Positions 45,125-53,977 of a stretch of DNA of 64,000 nt are shown here, one piece after another. The translations under genes and the position numbers were made by a program. The notes under the pieces were generated by a model. The model was not told the DNA's origin. It searched no databases and was given only the letters and a program-made list of their open reading frames with translations. The stretch comes from Fastidiosipila sanguinis. Lineage in GTDB: Bacteria; Bacillota; Clostridia; Saccharofermentanales; Fastidiosipilaceae. Location: assembly GCF_002998295.1 (NCBI RefSeq), contig NZ_CP027226.1, forward strand, positions 248,001 through 312,000. Direction: 5' to 3'. Position 1 is the stretch's first letter, and each line of letters begins with the position of its first letter.

Positions 45125-46717
45125 ATGGCAGTCGATAACAAAGTAGTTTTGGTTGTTATGGATGGTGTTGGTATTTCTGATAAAGAATACGGTAACGCTG
45201 TTTTGAACGCTAGAACACCTAATTTAGACTTTTTAGCAGATAAATATATGATGCGTCCTATCAAAGCTCACGGTACTGAAGTTGGTTTACCAAGTGATTC
45301 AGATATGGGTAATAGTGAGGTCGGACATAACGCAATGGGTGCAGGACAAATTTATTCACAAGGTGCCCAATTAGTTAATGAATCAGTAGATTCCGGAAGA
45401 ATCTTTGAATCAGAGACATGGAAGGATTTAGTTGAACAAGTAAAAGAGAATGACGGAACTTTCCATTTCCTAGGTTTACTTTCTGATGGTGGTGTCCACT
45501 CACACATTGATCACTTGAAAGCTTTAGTAAAAGAAGCAAAAGCTGAAGGAGTTAATAAAGTTAGAGTTCACGTTCTCTTTGATGGTCGTGATACCCCTCC
45601 AACATCAGGTGGTGGATTTATTGAAGATATTGAAAACTTCTTAAGCGAGCAAAGTGACGATAACTTCGATGCAAGAGTAGCTTCTGGTGGTGGCCGTATG
45701 GTTATTACCATGGATAGATACGAAGCTAACTGGCCAATGGTTGAATTAGGTTGGAAGACTCACGTATTAGGTGAAGGTAGACAATTTGCAAGTGGTACAG
45801 AAGCGTACAAGACTTTGACAGAAGAAACAGGTTGCATCGATCAAGATGTTCCACCTTTTGTAGTAGCAGAAAATGGAGAGCCTATTGGTACAGTAGAAGA
45901 CGGAGACAGTGTTGTCTTCTATAACTTCCGTGGTGACCGTGCGATTGAGATTAGTAGAGCTTTTGACGAGGAAGATTTCTCAGAATTTGATAGAGTAAAA
46001 TATCCTAAGATTAAATATGCAGGTATGCTTGAGTATGATACAGAAGTACATATTCCTTCACACTATTTGGTAAGTCCTCCAAACATTAGTAATACTCTAA
46101 GTGAGCATCTCTGTGGTTTAGGTGTCAAAGCTTATGCAGTAGCTGAAGGACAAAAATTCGGTCACGTTACATATTTCTGGAATGGTAACAAATCTGGATA
46201 TATTAATGAAGCTTTGGAATTATATGAAGAAGTAAAATCTGATAATGTACCTTTCCAAACTACTCCATGGATGAAGTCAGCAGAAGTTGCTACAAAATTA
46301 ATTGAAGCAATTGAATCAGATAAATTTGACTTCTTGCGTTGTAACTTTGCGAACGGTGATATGGTTGGACATACAGGTGTTTATGAATCAACAATTATCG
46401 GTATGGAAGCAGTAGACTTGGCAATTGGTCGTATTTACAGAGCTTGTGAAAAAGCTGGTTATACACTTATGATTACAGCAGACCACGGTAATGCAGAAGT
46501 AATGTTTGCAGACAAGAAAGATAAAGATGGTAACCCTGTAGCAAAAACAAGTCATACCACTAACCCTGTACCATTCTATATTTGTGATGATAAACATGAG
46601 TGGAAGTTCAAAGAAGGTGAATTTGGTTTAAGTAACTTAGCTGCAACAGTATGTGATGTATTAGGTGTAGCAAAACCAGATGCAAGCTGGAATTGGAATG
46701 AATCAATGGTTGATTAA
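45125..46717 (+). CDS. gpmI: 2,3-bisphosphoglycerate-independent phosphoglycerate mutase
   Basis: A 530-residue iPGM of glycolysis (3-phosphoglycerate to 2-phosphoglycerate). Metal site: VVMDGVGISDKEYGNAVLNA near 10; catalytic Ser in DMGNSEVGHNAMGAGQI near 61; HVLFDGRDTPP near 151; ADHGNAEVMF near 452; HTTNPVPF near 478. Slightly longer than the common 510. AAAGGAGGA at 45109-45117. It has its own promoter and terminator. Enolase is 9 kb downstream on the other strand. Confidence 0.97.
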   Translation: MAVDNKVVLVVMDGVGISDKEYGNAVLNARTPNLDFLADKYMMRPIKAHGTEVGLPSDSDMGNSEVGHNAMGAGQIYSQGAQLVNESVDSGRIFESETWKDLVEQVKENDGTFHFLGLLSDGGVHSHIDHLKALVKEAKAEGVNKVRVHVLFDGRDTPPTSGGGFIEDIENFLSEQSDDNFDARVASGGGRMVITMDRYEANWPMVELGWKTHVLGEGRQFASGTEAYKTLTEETGCIDQDVPPFVVAENGEPIGTVEDGDSVVFYNFRGDRAIEISRAFDEEDFSEFDRVKYPKIKYAGMLEYDTEVHIPSHYLVSPPNISNTLSEHLCGLGVKAYAVAEGQKFGHVTYFWNGNKSGYINEALELYEEVKSDNVPFQTTPWMKSAEVATKLIEAIESDKFDFLRCNFANGDMVGHTGVYESTIIGMEAVDLAIGRIYRACEKAGYTLMITADHGNAEVMFADKKDKDGNPVAKTSHTTNPVPFYICDDKHEWKFKEGEFGLSNLAATVCDVLGVAKPDASWNWNESMVD

Positions 46718-46814
46718 TTTAATTGATATAGGCAAAATTATCAGAACTAAGTTAATGTAATTAAATATATTTCTGATATCCCTATATTGAATCAAACCTA
46801 AACTAAAAGTTAAT

Positions 46815-46866
46815 AATGGTGTTGCCTAATTATGCTTCCATAAAATAGGCGACACCATTTTATTTT
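46815..46866 (+). terminator. Terminator after gpmI
   Basis: AATGGTGTTGCCTA (46815-46828) pairs with TAGGCGACACCATT (46846-46859; one G-U) and is followed by TTTATTTTT. Confidence 0.85.
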
Positions 46867-46922
46867 TGTGCTTTAATAATATTATTAATAAGCTAAAATT
46901 TTGTTGGAGTAATTGAAAGTGT

Positions 46923-47909
46923 ATGAGGAAAAAAGTAACACTTAAAGATATTGCTAAATTAGCAGGGGTTTCTGAAAGTACAGTTTCTTTGGTACTAAAT
47001 AAAAGGGATATAAGAATAAGTACTGAGAAAAAGGAAGAAATCTTGAGAATAGCAGATGACTTGCGTTACAGGCCCAATCTTTTAGCAAAGAGCCTGTCTT
47101 CTCAAAAAACTTATACTATTGGCCTTATTATTCCTGATCTATCCAATCCTTTTTTTGCAAGTTTGGCAAATCACATTGAAATTATTTTACGTTCCAAAGG
47201 TTATTTGCTCTTCGTAGCTAATAGTAATGACGAACTTGATATGGATAATAAGTTAATCACAAGATTCCAAGATTATCAGGTAGATGCATTAATTTACTGT
47301 CCAGCTAATGAAAGCTTTTCTCTAAGTACAAAAGAACGTGCTGCGTTAACAAAATTTTCTGTGGCAAGTGTAATTGTTGACAGAATTTTTCCGGACTTGG
47401 AAGAAAATCAAGTGTGTTTCGATAATGAATATGGTGGCTATATAGCAAGTAAGTATCTATTGGATTCAGGTTGTCAAAATGTTGCTTTTGTTAGTGGAGA
47501 CCTCAATAACTATAATGCTTCACAAAGATTTGCTGGATATAAACGAGCCCTTCAAGAGCATAATCAAGATTTGAATGAAAAAATAATTTTTCCAGGAAAT
47601 TATAGATTTGAATCTGGATATAATATTGATGTAAATATTTTGCAAGAAGAGAAAGTAGATGGTGTATTTTGTAGTAATGATTTAATGGCTTTTGGACTTT
47701 TGAGAAAATTAGAAGAGAATGATTTTGCAGATGAGATAAGAGTGGTAGGCTATGACAGCTTATTTGCAAAGGAAATAGTGCCTGGGTATTTTAAGTCTGT
47801 TGCTCAAGATACAAAATTATTAGCAGAACAAGTTTGTGAGCAGTTGCTAGCTCAAATCAATGACCCTAACTATAAAACTACAACGATTTTATCTCCTGAA
47901 TTAATATAA
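46923..47909 (+). CDS. LacI-family transcriptional regulator
   Basis: A 328-residue LacI regulator. HTH: VTLKDIAKLAGVSESTVSLV at 4-23, hinge KSLSSQKTYTIGLIIPDLSNPFF near 56-78, and a periplasmic-binding-protein-like sensor domain (PSFQ-type sites are not obvious). Ligand probably ribose or a nucleoside, given the operon downstream. A LacI-type operator lies at 48052-48063. The ATG start at 46923 has GTTGGAG at about 46902-46908. There is no terminator before the next promoter. Confidence 0.92.
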   Translation: MRKKVTLKDIAKLAGVSESTVSLVLNKRDIRISTEKKEEILRIADDLRYRPNLLAKSLSSQKTYTIGLIIPDLSNPFFASLANHIEIILRSKGYLLFVANSNDELDMDNKLITRFQDYQVDALIYCPANESFSLSTKERAALTKFSVASVIVDRIFPDLEENQVCFDNEYGGYIASKYLLDSGCQNVAFVSGDLNNYNASQRFAGYKRALQEHNQDLNEKIIFPGNYRFESGYNIDVNILQEEKVDGVFCSNDLMAFGLLRKLEENDFADEIRVVGYDSLFAKEIVPGYFKSVAQDTKLLAEQVCEQLLAQINDPNYKTTTILSPELI

Positions 47910-48006
47910 TTTTCATGACTATATAAGTTTTATACTGAACCAGAAATAATTTTTATATGCTTATTTTACAAATATAAAATTATAAATATATTTTGAATTG
48001 TTGGTA

Positions 48007-48035
48007 TTGACAAGGAAAATCCTTATAGGTAAACT
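48007..48035 (+). promoter_or_regulatory. Promoter of the nucleoside/ribose operon
   Basis: TTGACA (48007-48012), 17 bases, TAAACT (48030-48035). Transcription would start near 48042, just before the LacI-type operator. Confidence 0.7.
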
Positions 48036-48051
48036 TAATGTATATTTATGG

Positions 48052-48063
48052 TAAAACGGTTTA
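48052..48063 (+). promoter_or_regulatory. LacI-family operator
   Basis: TAAAACGGTTTA is palindromic around the central CG except for the flanking base pair, the typical TAAAnCGnTTTA form of LacI-family sites. It lies about 10 bases downstream of the predicted start of transcription and next to the LacI gene. Confidence 0.75.
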
Positions 48064-48082
48064 GCAAAAGGTTAACACTAAG

Positions 48083-48493
48083 ATGCTGGAAGTGAAGAAT
48101 AATACTCTGAATTCTGAAATATATCTCAAATTACACGCTGAATGTGGTTTTAAAATGTATGAACCTTCAGATGTAGAGATTGCCCTACAGGGTGATATAT
48201 TTGATGTAGTTTTATATGAAGATGAAGAAGCTATTGGTATGGGTAGGGTCATAGGTGATGGGAGAATAGTATTTTTTCTCAAAGACGTAATGGTTTCTGA
48301 TAACTATAGAGGCAAGGGTTATGGCAATATAATCATGAATGAAATAATGAAATATATACGTAGTGTTGCCTGTCCAGAAGCATATGTTGGTCTAATGTCT
48401 ACACCAGGAAAAGAAGAGTTTTATAAAAAATTTGGTTTCATAGAGAGACCTAATGCTGATTTCGGAAGTGGGATGGTGATGTATATTGAGTAA
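48083..48493 (+). CDS. GNAT-family N-acetyltransferase in the nucleoside operon
   Basis: A 136-residue GNAT. The acetyl-CoA loop DNYRGKGYGNIIMNEI is near 73-88 (RGKGYG), followed by YVGLMSTPGKEEFYKKFGF, the family C-terminal motif. Substrate unknown. It is the first gene after the LacI operator and overlaps ribokinase by 8 bases, so belongs to that operon. The ribosome-binding site is weak (AAAGG). Confidence 0.85.
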   Translation: MLEVKNNTLNSEIYLKLHAECGFKMYEPSDVEIALQGDIFDVVLYEDEEAIGMGRVIGDGRIVFFLKDVMVSDNYRGKGYGNIIMNEIMKYIRSVACPEAYVGLMSTPGKEEFYKKFGFIERPNADFGSGMVMYIE

Positions 48494-49421
48494 GAAAGTT
48501 TTTGTTCTGGGAAGTATAAATGTTGATTTAATGATAAATACCCCGCGTTTACCTGAGAAAGGGGAAACCATCTTAGGAAGTAATTTCAGAATTTCTATGG
48601 GTGGTAAAGGTGCGAATCAGGCTGCAAGCTGTGGCTTGTTAGGAACTGAGACCATTTTCATAGGTAATGTAGGAAATGATGATTTTGCAGATCTTGCTCT
48701 AGAAGACCTCGAAAATAATTTCTCAATTGATACTCGTTTTATCAGAAGAAAAAATGATATAAGTACGGGAACTGCGGTTATAACTCAGGTAGATAACGAC
48801 AATGTAATTATTGTAGATTCCGGCGCCAATATGACTATAGATTTAGATCAAGTGCATTCTGCTCTAAACGAAGCTAACGAAGGAGATGTGTTTTTAGCTC
48901 AGTTTGAAGTGGATTTTGACCTAGTGAAAGAGTCATTAAAACTTGCAAAAGCAAAACATATGTATACAATAATTAACCCAGCTCCGGCCAATGAAATTCC
49001 AGATGATATGTTAAAAGATATTGACTGTTTGATTTTAAACCAGTCGGAGACAGAAATCCTGAGTGGAATTTATCCAGAAGATTTGGATAGCTGCATTGAG
49101 GCAAAAGAAATCCTCTCATCTAAAGGTGTTAAAGCCTTATTGTTTACATTAGGAGCCAATGGTTGCTTATACATAGATGAAAACTTGGAAGTGGAAGTTC
49201 CAGGCGAGCGTGTAAAGGTAGTAGATACTACAGGTGCTGGAGACTCTTTTATTGGGGCTTATGTAAGCTCGATGGTAAAGGGCAATTCAATCGAAGCCAG
49301 TTTGAAATTTGCAAATGCCTACGCAGCTTTTAATTGTACAAATAGGGGAGCAAGATCGGGGTTAAAAAGATTTGGAACTTATGCAGAGTTAGTAAAAGGG
49401 TTAGAAAAATTTAAGTCATAA
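48486..49421 (+). CDS. rbsK: Ribokinase (PfkB family)
   Basis: A 311-residue PfkB kinase. N-terminal GSINVDLMINTPRLPEKGET near 9-28, GGKGANQAASCGLLG near 40-54 (ribokinase signature), and the catalytic GAGDSFIGAYVSS near 255 (anion hole and base Asp). It phosphorylates ribose to ribose-5-phosphate. The TTG start lies within the end of the GNAT gene. The next gene releases ribose from nucleosides, so the two act in series; the product feeds transketolase. Confidence 0.93.
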   Translation: MSKKVFVLGSINVDLMINTPRLPEKGETILGSNFRISMGGKGANQAASCGLLGTETIFIGNVGNDDFADLALEDLENNFSIDTRFIRRKNDISTGTAVITQVDNDNVIIVDSGANMTIDLDQVHSALNEANEGDVFLAQFEVDFDLVKESLKLAKAKHMYTIINPAPANEIPDDMLKDIDCLILNQSETEILSGIYPEDLDSCIEAKEILSSKGVKALLFTLGANGCLYIDENLEVEVPGERVKVVDTTGAGDSFIGAYVSSMVKGNSIEASLKFANAYAAFNCTNRGARSGLKRFGTYAELVKGLEKFKS

Positions 49422-49440
49422 CAGCGAAAGGAGAACTTAA

Positions 49441-50367
49441 ATGAGTAATGTTAAAAGACCAATAATAATCGATACAGATCCAGGTATAGATGATGCAGTA
49501 GCACTAGCAATTGCTCTGTTCGCAGAAGAGTTGGACGTTAAATTATTAACAACAGTCGCTGGTAATGTTAGTTTAGAAAAAGTTACCTTAAACACTCTCA
49601 AACTCTTGACCTTGTACAACAAAAATGTACCAGTAGCAAAAGGTGCATACAAACCTCTCATGAGACCCGTGATTGATGCTAGTGGTATACATGGTGAAAC
49701 TGGTATGGATGGATTTGATTTCCCAGAACCAAATACCTCTCTATTATTAGATAAAACAGCTATAGAAGCCATGAGAGATGTAATAGTAGGGTCTGATGAG
49801 AAAATAACTTTAATAGGTTTAGGACCTCTAACTAATATTGCAAACTTTATCAATGTTTATCCAGAGTTGTTAGACAGAATTGAAGAAGTAATAATTATGG
49901 GTGGTGCTGTAGGCAGAGGTAACTCAGGCGTATATGCAGAGTTTAACTTCCATGTTGATCCAGAGGCAGCAAGTATCCTATTTAATAGTGGACTAAAAGT
50001 TACAGTAGCAACAATTGAGCCTGGTTTGAAAGCACTTGTATATCCAGAAGATTCAGCAAAAATCAAAGAGATGCATGAAATTGGAGAAATGTTCTATGCT
50101 CTATTCTCTAAATATAGAGGTGGAAGCTTCAATACAGGTCTAAAGATGTATGACTCATGCGCAATTGCTTATTTATTAGCACCAGAAATGTTTGAGACAG
50201 TTACAACTAGAGTGGCAGTTGAAACAAAAGGAGAGCATACAGCAGGAGCATTTTTGGTAGATCTAAGGAACTATTTAGATGTTGATACTGAAGCAACAGT
50301 AACCTTGGATATTGATGAAGGTAAGTTCAAAGACTGGTTCTTAGAAAGAATCAGCAAATGTAAATAA
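49441..50367 (+). CDS. Nucleoside hydrolase (IunH/RihA type)
   Basis: A 308-residue nucleoside N-ribohydrolase. The Ca2+-binding IIIDTDPGIDDAVALAIAL is at 8-26; VAKGAYKPL near 68; HGETGMDGF near 86; EFNFHVDPEAA near 167; the C-terminal Asp is in MYDSCAIAYLL near 240. It cleaves nucleosides to base and ribose in the cytosol. GAAAGGAG at 49426-49433 precedes the start. It follows rbsK by 19 bases and precedes the DcuC-like carrier. Confidence 0.95.
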   Translation: MSNVKRPIIIDTDPGIDDAVALAIALFAEELDVKLLTTVAGNVSLEKVTLNTLKLLTLYNKNVPVAKGAYKPLMRPVIDASGIHGETGMDGFDFPEPNTSLLLDKTAIEAMRDVIVGSDEKITLIGLGPLTNIANFINVYPELLDRIEEVIIMGGAVGRGNSGVYAEFNFHVDPEAASILFNSGLKVTVATIEPGLKALVYPEDSAKIKEMHEIGEMFYALFSKYRGGSFNTGLKMYDSCAIAYLLAPEMFETVTTRVAVETKGEHTAGAFLVDLRNYLDVDTEATVTLDIDEGKFKDWFLERISKCK

Positions 50368-50389
50368 TGTAATAGGAGGATTAACATTT

Positions 50390-51769
50390 ATGAACCCATT
50401 ATTGATGTATAGCGTGGCTATTTTAGCAGTCGCTTTGGTCATATATATGCTACTCAAAAAAGCAGATGTTAAGATTACCTTGTTTGGTGTAGGTATGGTC
50501 TTGATGATTATTGCTATTTTGAATGGTGTAGAGGTAGTAGAAGGATCTAATAATGTGTTTATAGACCCTATAGTGTCTGTAATAGATGCATTCAAAAGTC
50601 AATTAGGTCGAGCAGGATTCATAATTTTAATTTTAGGTGGATATACTGCATATATGAGTAAAATTGGAGCTAATGAAGTAACAGTCTCAGTTTTGACTAA
50701 ACCACTAAAAAATATTAGCTCACCTTATGTACTGGTTCCTATAGTATTTTTACTAGGTCAATTATTGTCATTAGTAATTCCTAGTGCATCAAACTTAGCT
50801 ATTATTTTGCTAGCGACTTTATACCCAGTGCTGAAAGCATCAGGTATGAGCAACTTAACAGCTGCTGGTGTTATAGCTACAACAGCTACAGTAATGCCTA
50901 CACCATTAGGTTCAGATAACGTAGCGATTGCAGAAGCTTTGGACATGAGTGTCACAGAATATGTATTCCAACACCATGCTAGAATTTCTATACCAGCAAT
51001 TTTGGTAATGGCAGTAGTACATTTCTTCTGGCAAAAATACATGGACAAAAAAGCTGGACTAATTAATGAAAAAGGCATAGCTGAAACTACTGAAATTAAA
51101 GAGATAAAAGGTGGCGCATTATTCAAAACAGTATACGCAATCTTGCCTCTTCTACCTATCCTGATTTTGTTAGGTTCATTTGTAGTAAATCAATTTACAA
51201 AATCTAACTTAAACTTATCCGTTGAAGTCGTTTCTGTAATCTCATTTATAATTGCATTGGTTTGCGAATTGTTCAGACGCAGAGATGGTAAGGTTGTATT
51301 AGAAGAGACAGACTCTTTCTTCAAAGGTATGGGTAATGCCATGGGAACTGTAGCTTTATTAGTAGCAGCTACTACATTCGTAAATGGTTTGAAAGCTATT
51401 GGATTGATAGATTCATTACAAACTGCAATGACAACAGCTAATGCATCAGGTGTCATCTTGCCACTAATTTTAGTAGGTCTAACAGCTCTAATCGTATTGT
51501 TAAGTGGTAGTGGAACAGCACTAACCTTTGCTATGATTCCTCTATATGCACCGTTAGCAGCTGCAGCAAGTATTTCACCACTGCTATTAACATTAACAGT
51601 AGGACTAACAGGAAATATTCTAAGAGCTATGTCTCCTGTATCAGCTGTAGTTAATATTGTTGCAGGATCTACAAAAGAAGAGCCAATAGACATAGTTAAG
51701 AGAACAGCAGTACCTATGCTAGCAGGTGTAGTAACTGTATTGGTACTATCTGTAATCTTCTACTTATAA
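50390..51769 (+). CDS. DcuC-family transporter (inferred nucleoside or organic-acid carrier)
   Basis: A 459-residue integral membrane protein with 10-12 hydrophobic segments. It aligns by eye with DcuC of Escherichia coli: GFIILILGGYTAYMSKIGAN near 78-97, the KPLKNISSPY loop, and the C-terminal GNILRAMSPVSAVVNIVAG near 410. DcuC exports C4-dicarboxylates, but here it lies in an operon with nucleoside hydrolase and ribokinase under LacI control. I infer that it imports nucleosides or a related compound. ATAGGAGGA at 50371-50379. A terminator follows at 51833. Confidence 0.85.
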   Translation: MNPLLMYSVAILAVALVIYMLLKKADVKITLFGVGMVLMIIAILNGVEVVEGSNNVFIDPIVSVIDAFKSQLGRAGFIILILGGYTAYMSKIGANEVTVSVLTKPLKNISSPYVLVPIVFLLGQLLSLVIPSASNLAIILLATLYPVLKASGMSNLTAAGVIATTATVMPTPLGSDNVAIAEALDMSVTEYVFQHHARISIPAILVMAVVHFFWQKYMDKKAGLINEKGIAETTEIKEIKGGALFKTVYAILPLLPILILLGSFVVNQFTKSNLNLSVEVVSVISFIIALVCELFRRRDGKVVLEETDSFFKGMGNAMGTVALLVAATTFVNGLKAIGLIDSLQTAMTTANASGVILPLILVGLTALIVLLSGSGTALTFAMIPLYAPLAAAASISPLLLTLTVGLTGNILRAMSPVSAVVNIVAGSTKEEPIDIVKRTAVPMLAGVVTVLVLSVIFYL

Positions 51770-51832
51770 TATCTAATGATTGATAAATTTAATTAGAAGG
51801 TTATAATAAAGCTTCATAATTAAATTAAGACT

Positions 51833-51864
51833 GAATGGCAACAATCGTGTTGCCATTCTTTTTT
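51833..51864 (+). terminator. Terminator of the nucleoside operon
   Basis: A perfect 11-bp stem GAATGGCAACA/TGTTGCCATTC with an ATCG loop and TTTTTT. Confidence 0.95.
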
Positions 51865-51904
51865 CGTTTAAAATCAGATGCAATCTCTAAATTGCTTATT
51901 TTAC

Positions 51905-51933
51905 TTGACGAAAAACATTATAGAATAGATACT
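51905..51933 (+). promoter_or_regulatory. MATE gene promoter
   Basis: TTGACG (51905-51910), 17 bases, GATACT (51928-51933). Confidence 0.55.
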
Positions 51934-51983
51934 ATGCTAGGACTATTTCTAGTGGATAAATTTTACTTAGATAAAGGTGAAAA

Positions 51984-53813
51984 ATGGCAGTTAAATCTCT
52001 AAAAAGAATGAATAATATTGATACAACTACAGGTGTAATCTGGAAGAAAATATTGTTATTTACTTTACCAATATTACTTTCAAACTTCTTACAACAGCTA
52101 TATGGAACTGTTGATATGATTATCTTGGGTACTTATGGTAGTAGTACTGCACTTGGAGCGGTAGGTACAACAACATCGTTGACTAATGTTTTGTTAGGAT
52201 TATTCGTTGGTATCTCAACGGGTTCTTCAGTAGCTCTGGCACAGGCATATGGAGCGAGTGATAATAGAAGAATTTATAAAGTTGTTCATTCTACGATATT
52301 CTGGGGATTGATCTCAGGTATTGTTTTGACTGCTATAGGTTTAATTTTCTCAAGACCGTTATTGGAATTAATGAACTGTCCGGGAAGTCTAATTGAGGAA
52401 GCTACTACCTATATGGTATGGATATTTGTAGGTATGATTCCTATAAGTTTATATAACATGGGTTCTGCTGTACTTAGGGCAATTGGTGATTCAAGGCGAC
52501 CATTTTATTTCTTAATTGCAGCGGCAGTAACTAATATTATTTTAGACTATATTTTTGTAGGTTTGTTTGACTGGAATGTTTTTGGTGCTGCTATGGCAAC
52601 AATAATTTCCCAAGCAGTTGCTGCAGTTTTGACTATTGTTACATTGGTCAATGCTAACGGCGCCTATAGATTATATTTAAAAGAAGTTAGACCTTACAAA
52701 GAAGAGTCGATGATGATAATTAAGATTGGTGTACCAGCAGGTTTTCAATCTGCAATTATTTCTTCATCTAATGCTTTAATCCAGTCTCAAGTAAATAAAT
52801 TCGGTGAAGGTGTAGTAGAGGCCTATGCAGCATTTAACCGTTTGGATGGATTCTACTATATGTCTATTAACTCATTTAGTGTGGCAGCAACTACCTTCGT
52901 TGGACAAAACTTAGGTGCTAAGAAATATCATCGTGTCCGTAAAGGTATTAAAGTATCTATAATGCTTGGTGTTATAGTAGCTATCTTTGTTGGTATTATA
53001 ATGGGTGTATTCAGGGAAGAATTCTTAGATGTATTTAACCTAGCGCCAGAAAACATGGAATATGGTAAGTTTGCTATAGCTATGGATAGTCTTGCCTACT
53101 GGATATTTGCTATAGGAGATGTGTTGTCTGGTGCAATTAGAGGTGCAGGTAAATCTTTATTCCCAATGATATCTTCACTAATAAACATGTTCGGTATTCG
53201 ACAAATGTGGGTCTTTGGAATTCAAAAGGTCAATCCAAGTTTCCAAGCTATTATCTTGGCTTACCCAGTATCATGGATTTTCCAGACAACTATGATGCTG
53301 ACTTATTTCATCAGAGGAAATTGGTTGCCAGAAGATTTGGCAGAGGAAATTGCTGAAGAATTGGATGGTGATCTTATCAAAGACGTATCAGCAGATTTGA
53401 GTAGTGACGAGGATGCTGATAATAATGAAATTGAAGCAGAGGTAGATGCTGAGACTGAAGTGTCTGAGCTAGAGGGGTCAGCAGAAGAGCAGTCTGTAGA
53501 AGTAGAAGAGCAGGTTGAAGTGAGTGAAGAAGTCACAGAGAAAACTAGTGAAGAAGTAGATGCTAGTGAAGTAGTTGACGAAGTGGAAGTTCAAGAAAAA
53601 GTTGCTGATGCTGAACAAAATGTTGATGTTCTAGAGATTGAAGATGAGAAAAATGAAGAGCTTGATTTGGGTATGGAATCATCTATAGAAGAAACTGATA
53701 TTATTTTGGATCGATTGGAAACTGATCCAGAAAATATATATCCAGACGAAGGATCAACTTATCCTGTTCGTGAAAATGATGATCAAAATCCGGATATTTA
53801 CCCGCAAAAATAA
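51984..53813 (+). CDS. MATE-family efflux transporter with acidic C-terminal tail
   Basis: Residues 1-445 are a complete MATE/DinF-type transporter with 12 membrane segments: SNFLQQLYGTVDMIILGTYG near 28, NCPGSLIEEATTYMVWIFVG near 130, ALIQSQVNKFGEGVVEAYAA near 265. It would extrude drugs or metabolites by Na+ or H+ antiport. From about 446 to 609 is a tail made mostly of Glu, Asp, Val, Ser and Ala, with pseudo-repeats of the VEV/EEV kind, ending PDIYPQK. It should be cytoplasmic and disordered. The tail is in the same frame, with no stop or change of strand. Confidence 0.92.
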   Translation: MAVKSLKRMNNIDTTTGVIWKKILLFTLPILLSNFLQQLYGTVDMIILGTYGSSTALGAVGTTTSLTNVLLGLFVGISTGSSVALAQAYGASDNRRIYKVVHSTIFWGLISGIVLTAIGLIFSRPLLELMNCPGSLIEEATTYMVWIFVGMIPISLYNMGSAVLRAIGDSRRPFYFLIAAAVTNIILDYIFVGLFDWNVFGAAMATIISQAVAAVLTIVTLVNANGAYRLYLKEVRPYKEESMMIIKIGVPAGFQSAIISSSNALIQSQVNKFGEGVVEAYAAFNRLDGFYYMSINSFSVAATTFVGQNLGAKKYHRVRKGIKVSIMLGVIVAIFVGIIMGVFREEFLDVFNLAPENMEYGKFAIAMDSLAYWIFAIGDVLSGAIRGAGKSLFPMISSLINMFGIRQMWVFGIQKVNPSFQAIILAYPVSWIFQTTMMLTYFIRGNWLPEDLAEEIAEELDGDLIKDVSADLSSDEDADNNEIEAEVDAETEVSELEGSAEEQSVEVEEQVEVSEEVTEKTSEEVDASEVVDEVEVQEKVADAEQNVDVLEIEDEKNEELDLGMESSIEETDIILDRLETDPENIYPDEGSTYPVRENDDQNPDIYPQK

Positions 53814-53833
53814 TTTAATCTGATTTGAAGATA

Positions 53834-53871
53834 AAGGCTTCTTTAGTTGATGGAACTAAGGAAGCTTTTTG
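53834..53871 (+). terminator. Terminator after the MATE gene
   Basis: AAGGCTTCTTTAGTT pairs with AACTAAGGAAGCTTT around a GATGG loop, followed by T. Confidence 0.8.
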
Positions 53872-53977
53872 CTTAATCAATTTAAAGGAGTAAATGCTTT
53901 TGAGCAAATATTTATATTTCTTTAATTTCAGCTCTGCTATTATATATACATAAATAAAATATAAAGAGAGGCCAACA

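Noticed and set aside
51190-51693. 167-codon minus-strand ORF opposite the DcuC-like gene
   Set aside because: Lies within a well-supported membrane protein gene; no start signal and no recognisable domain.
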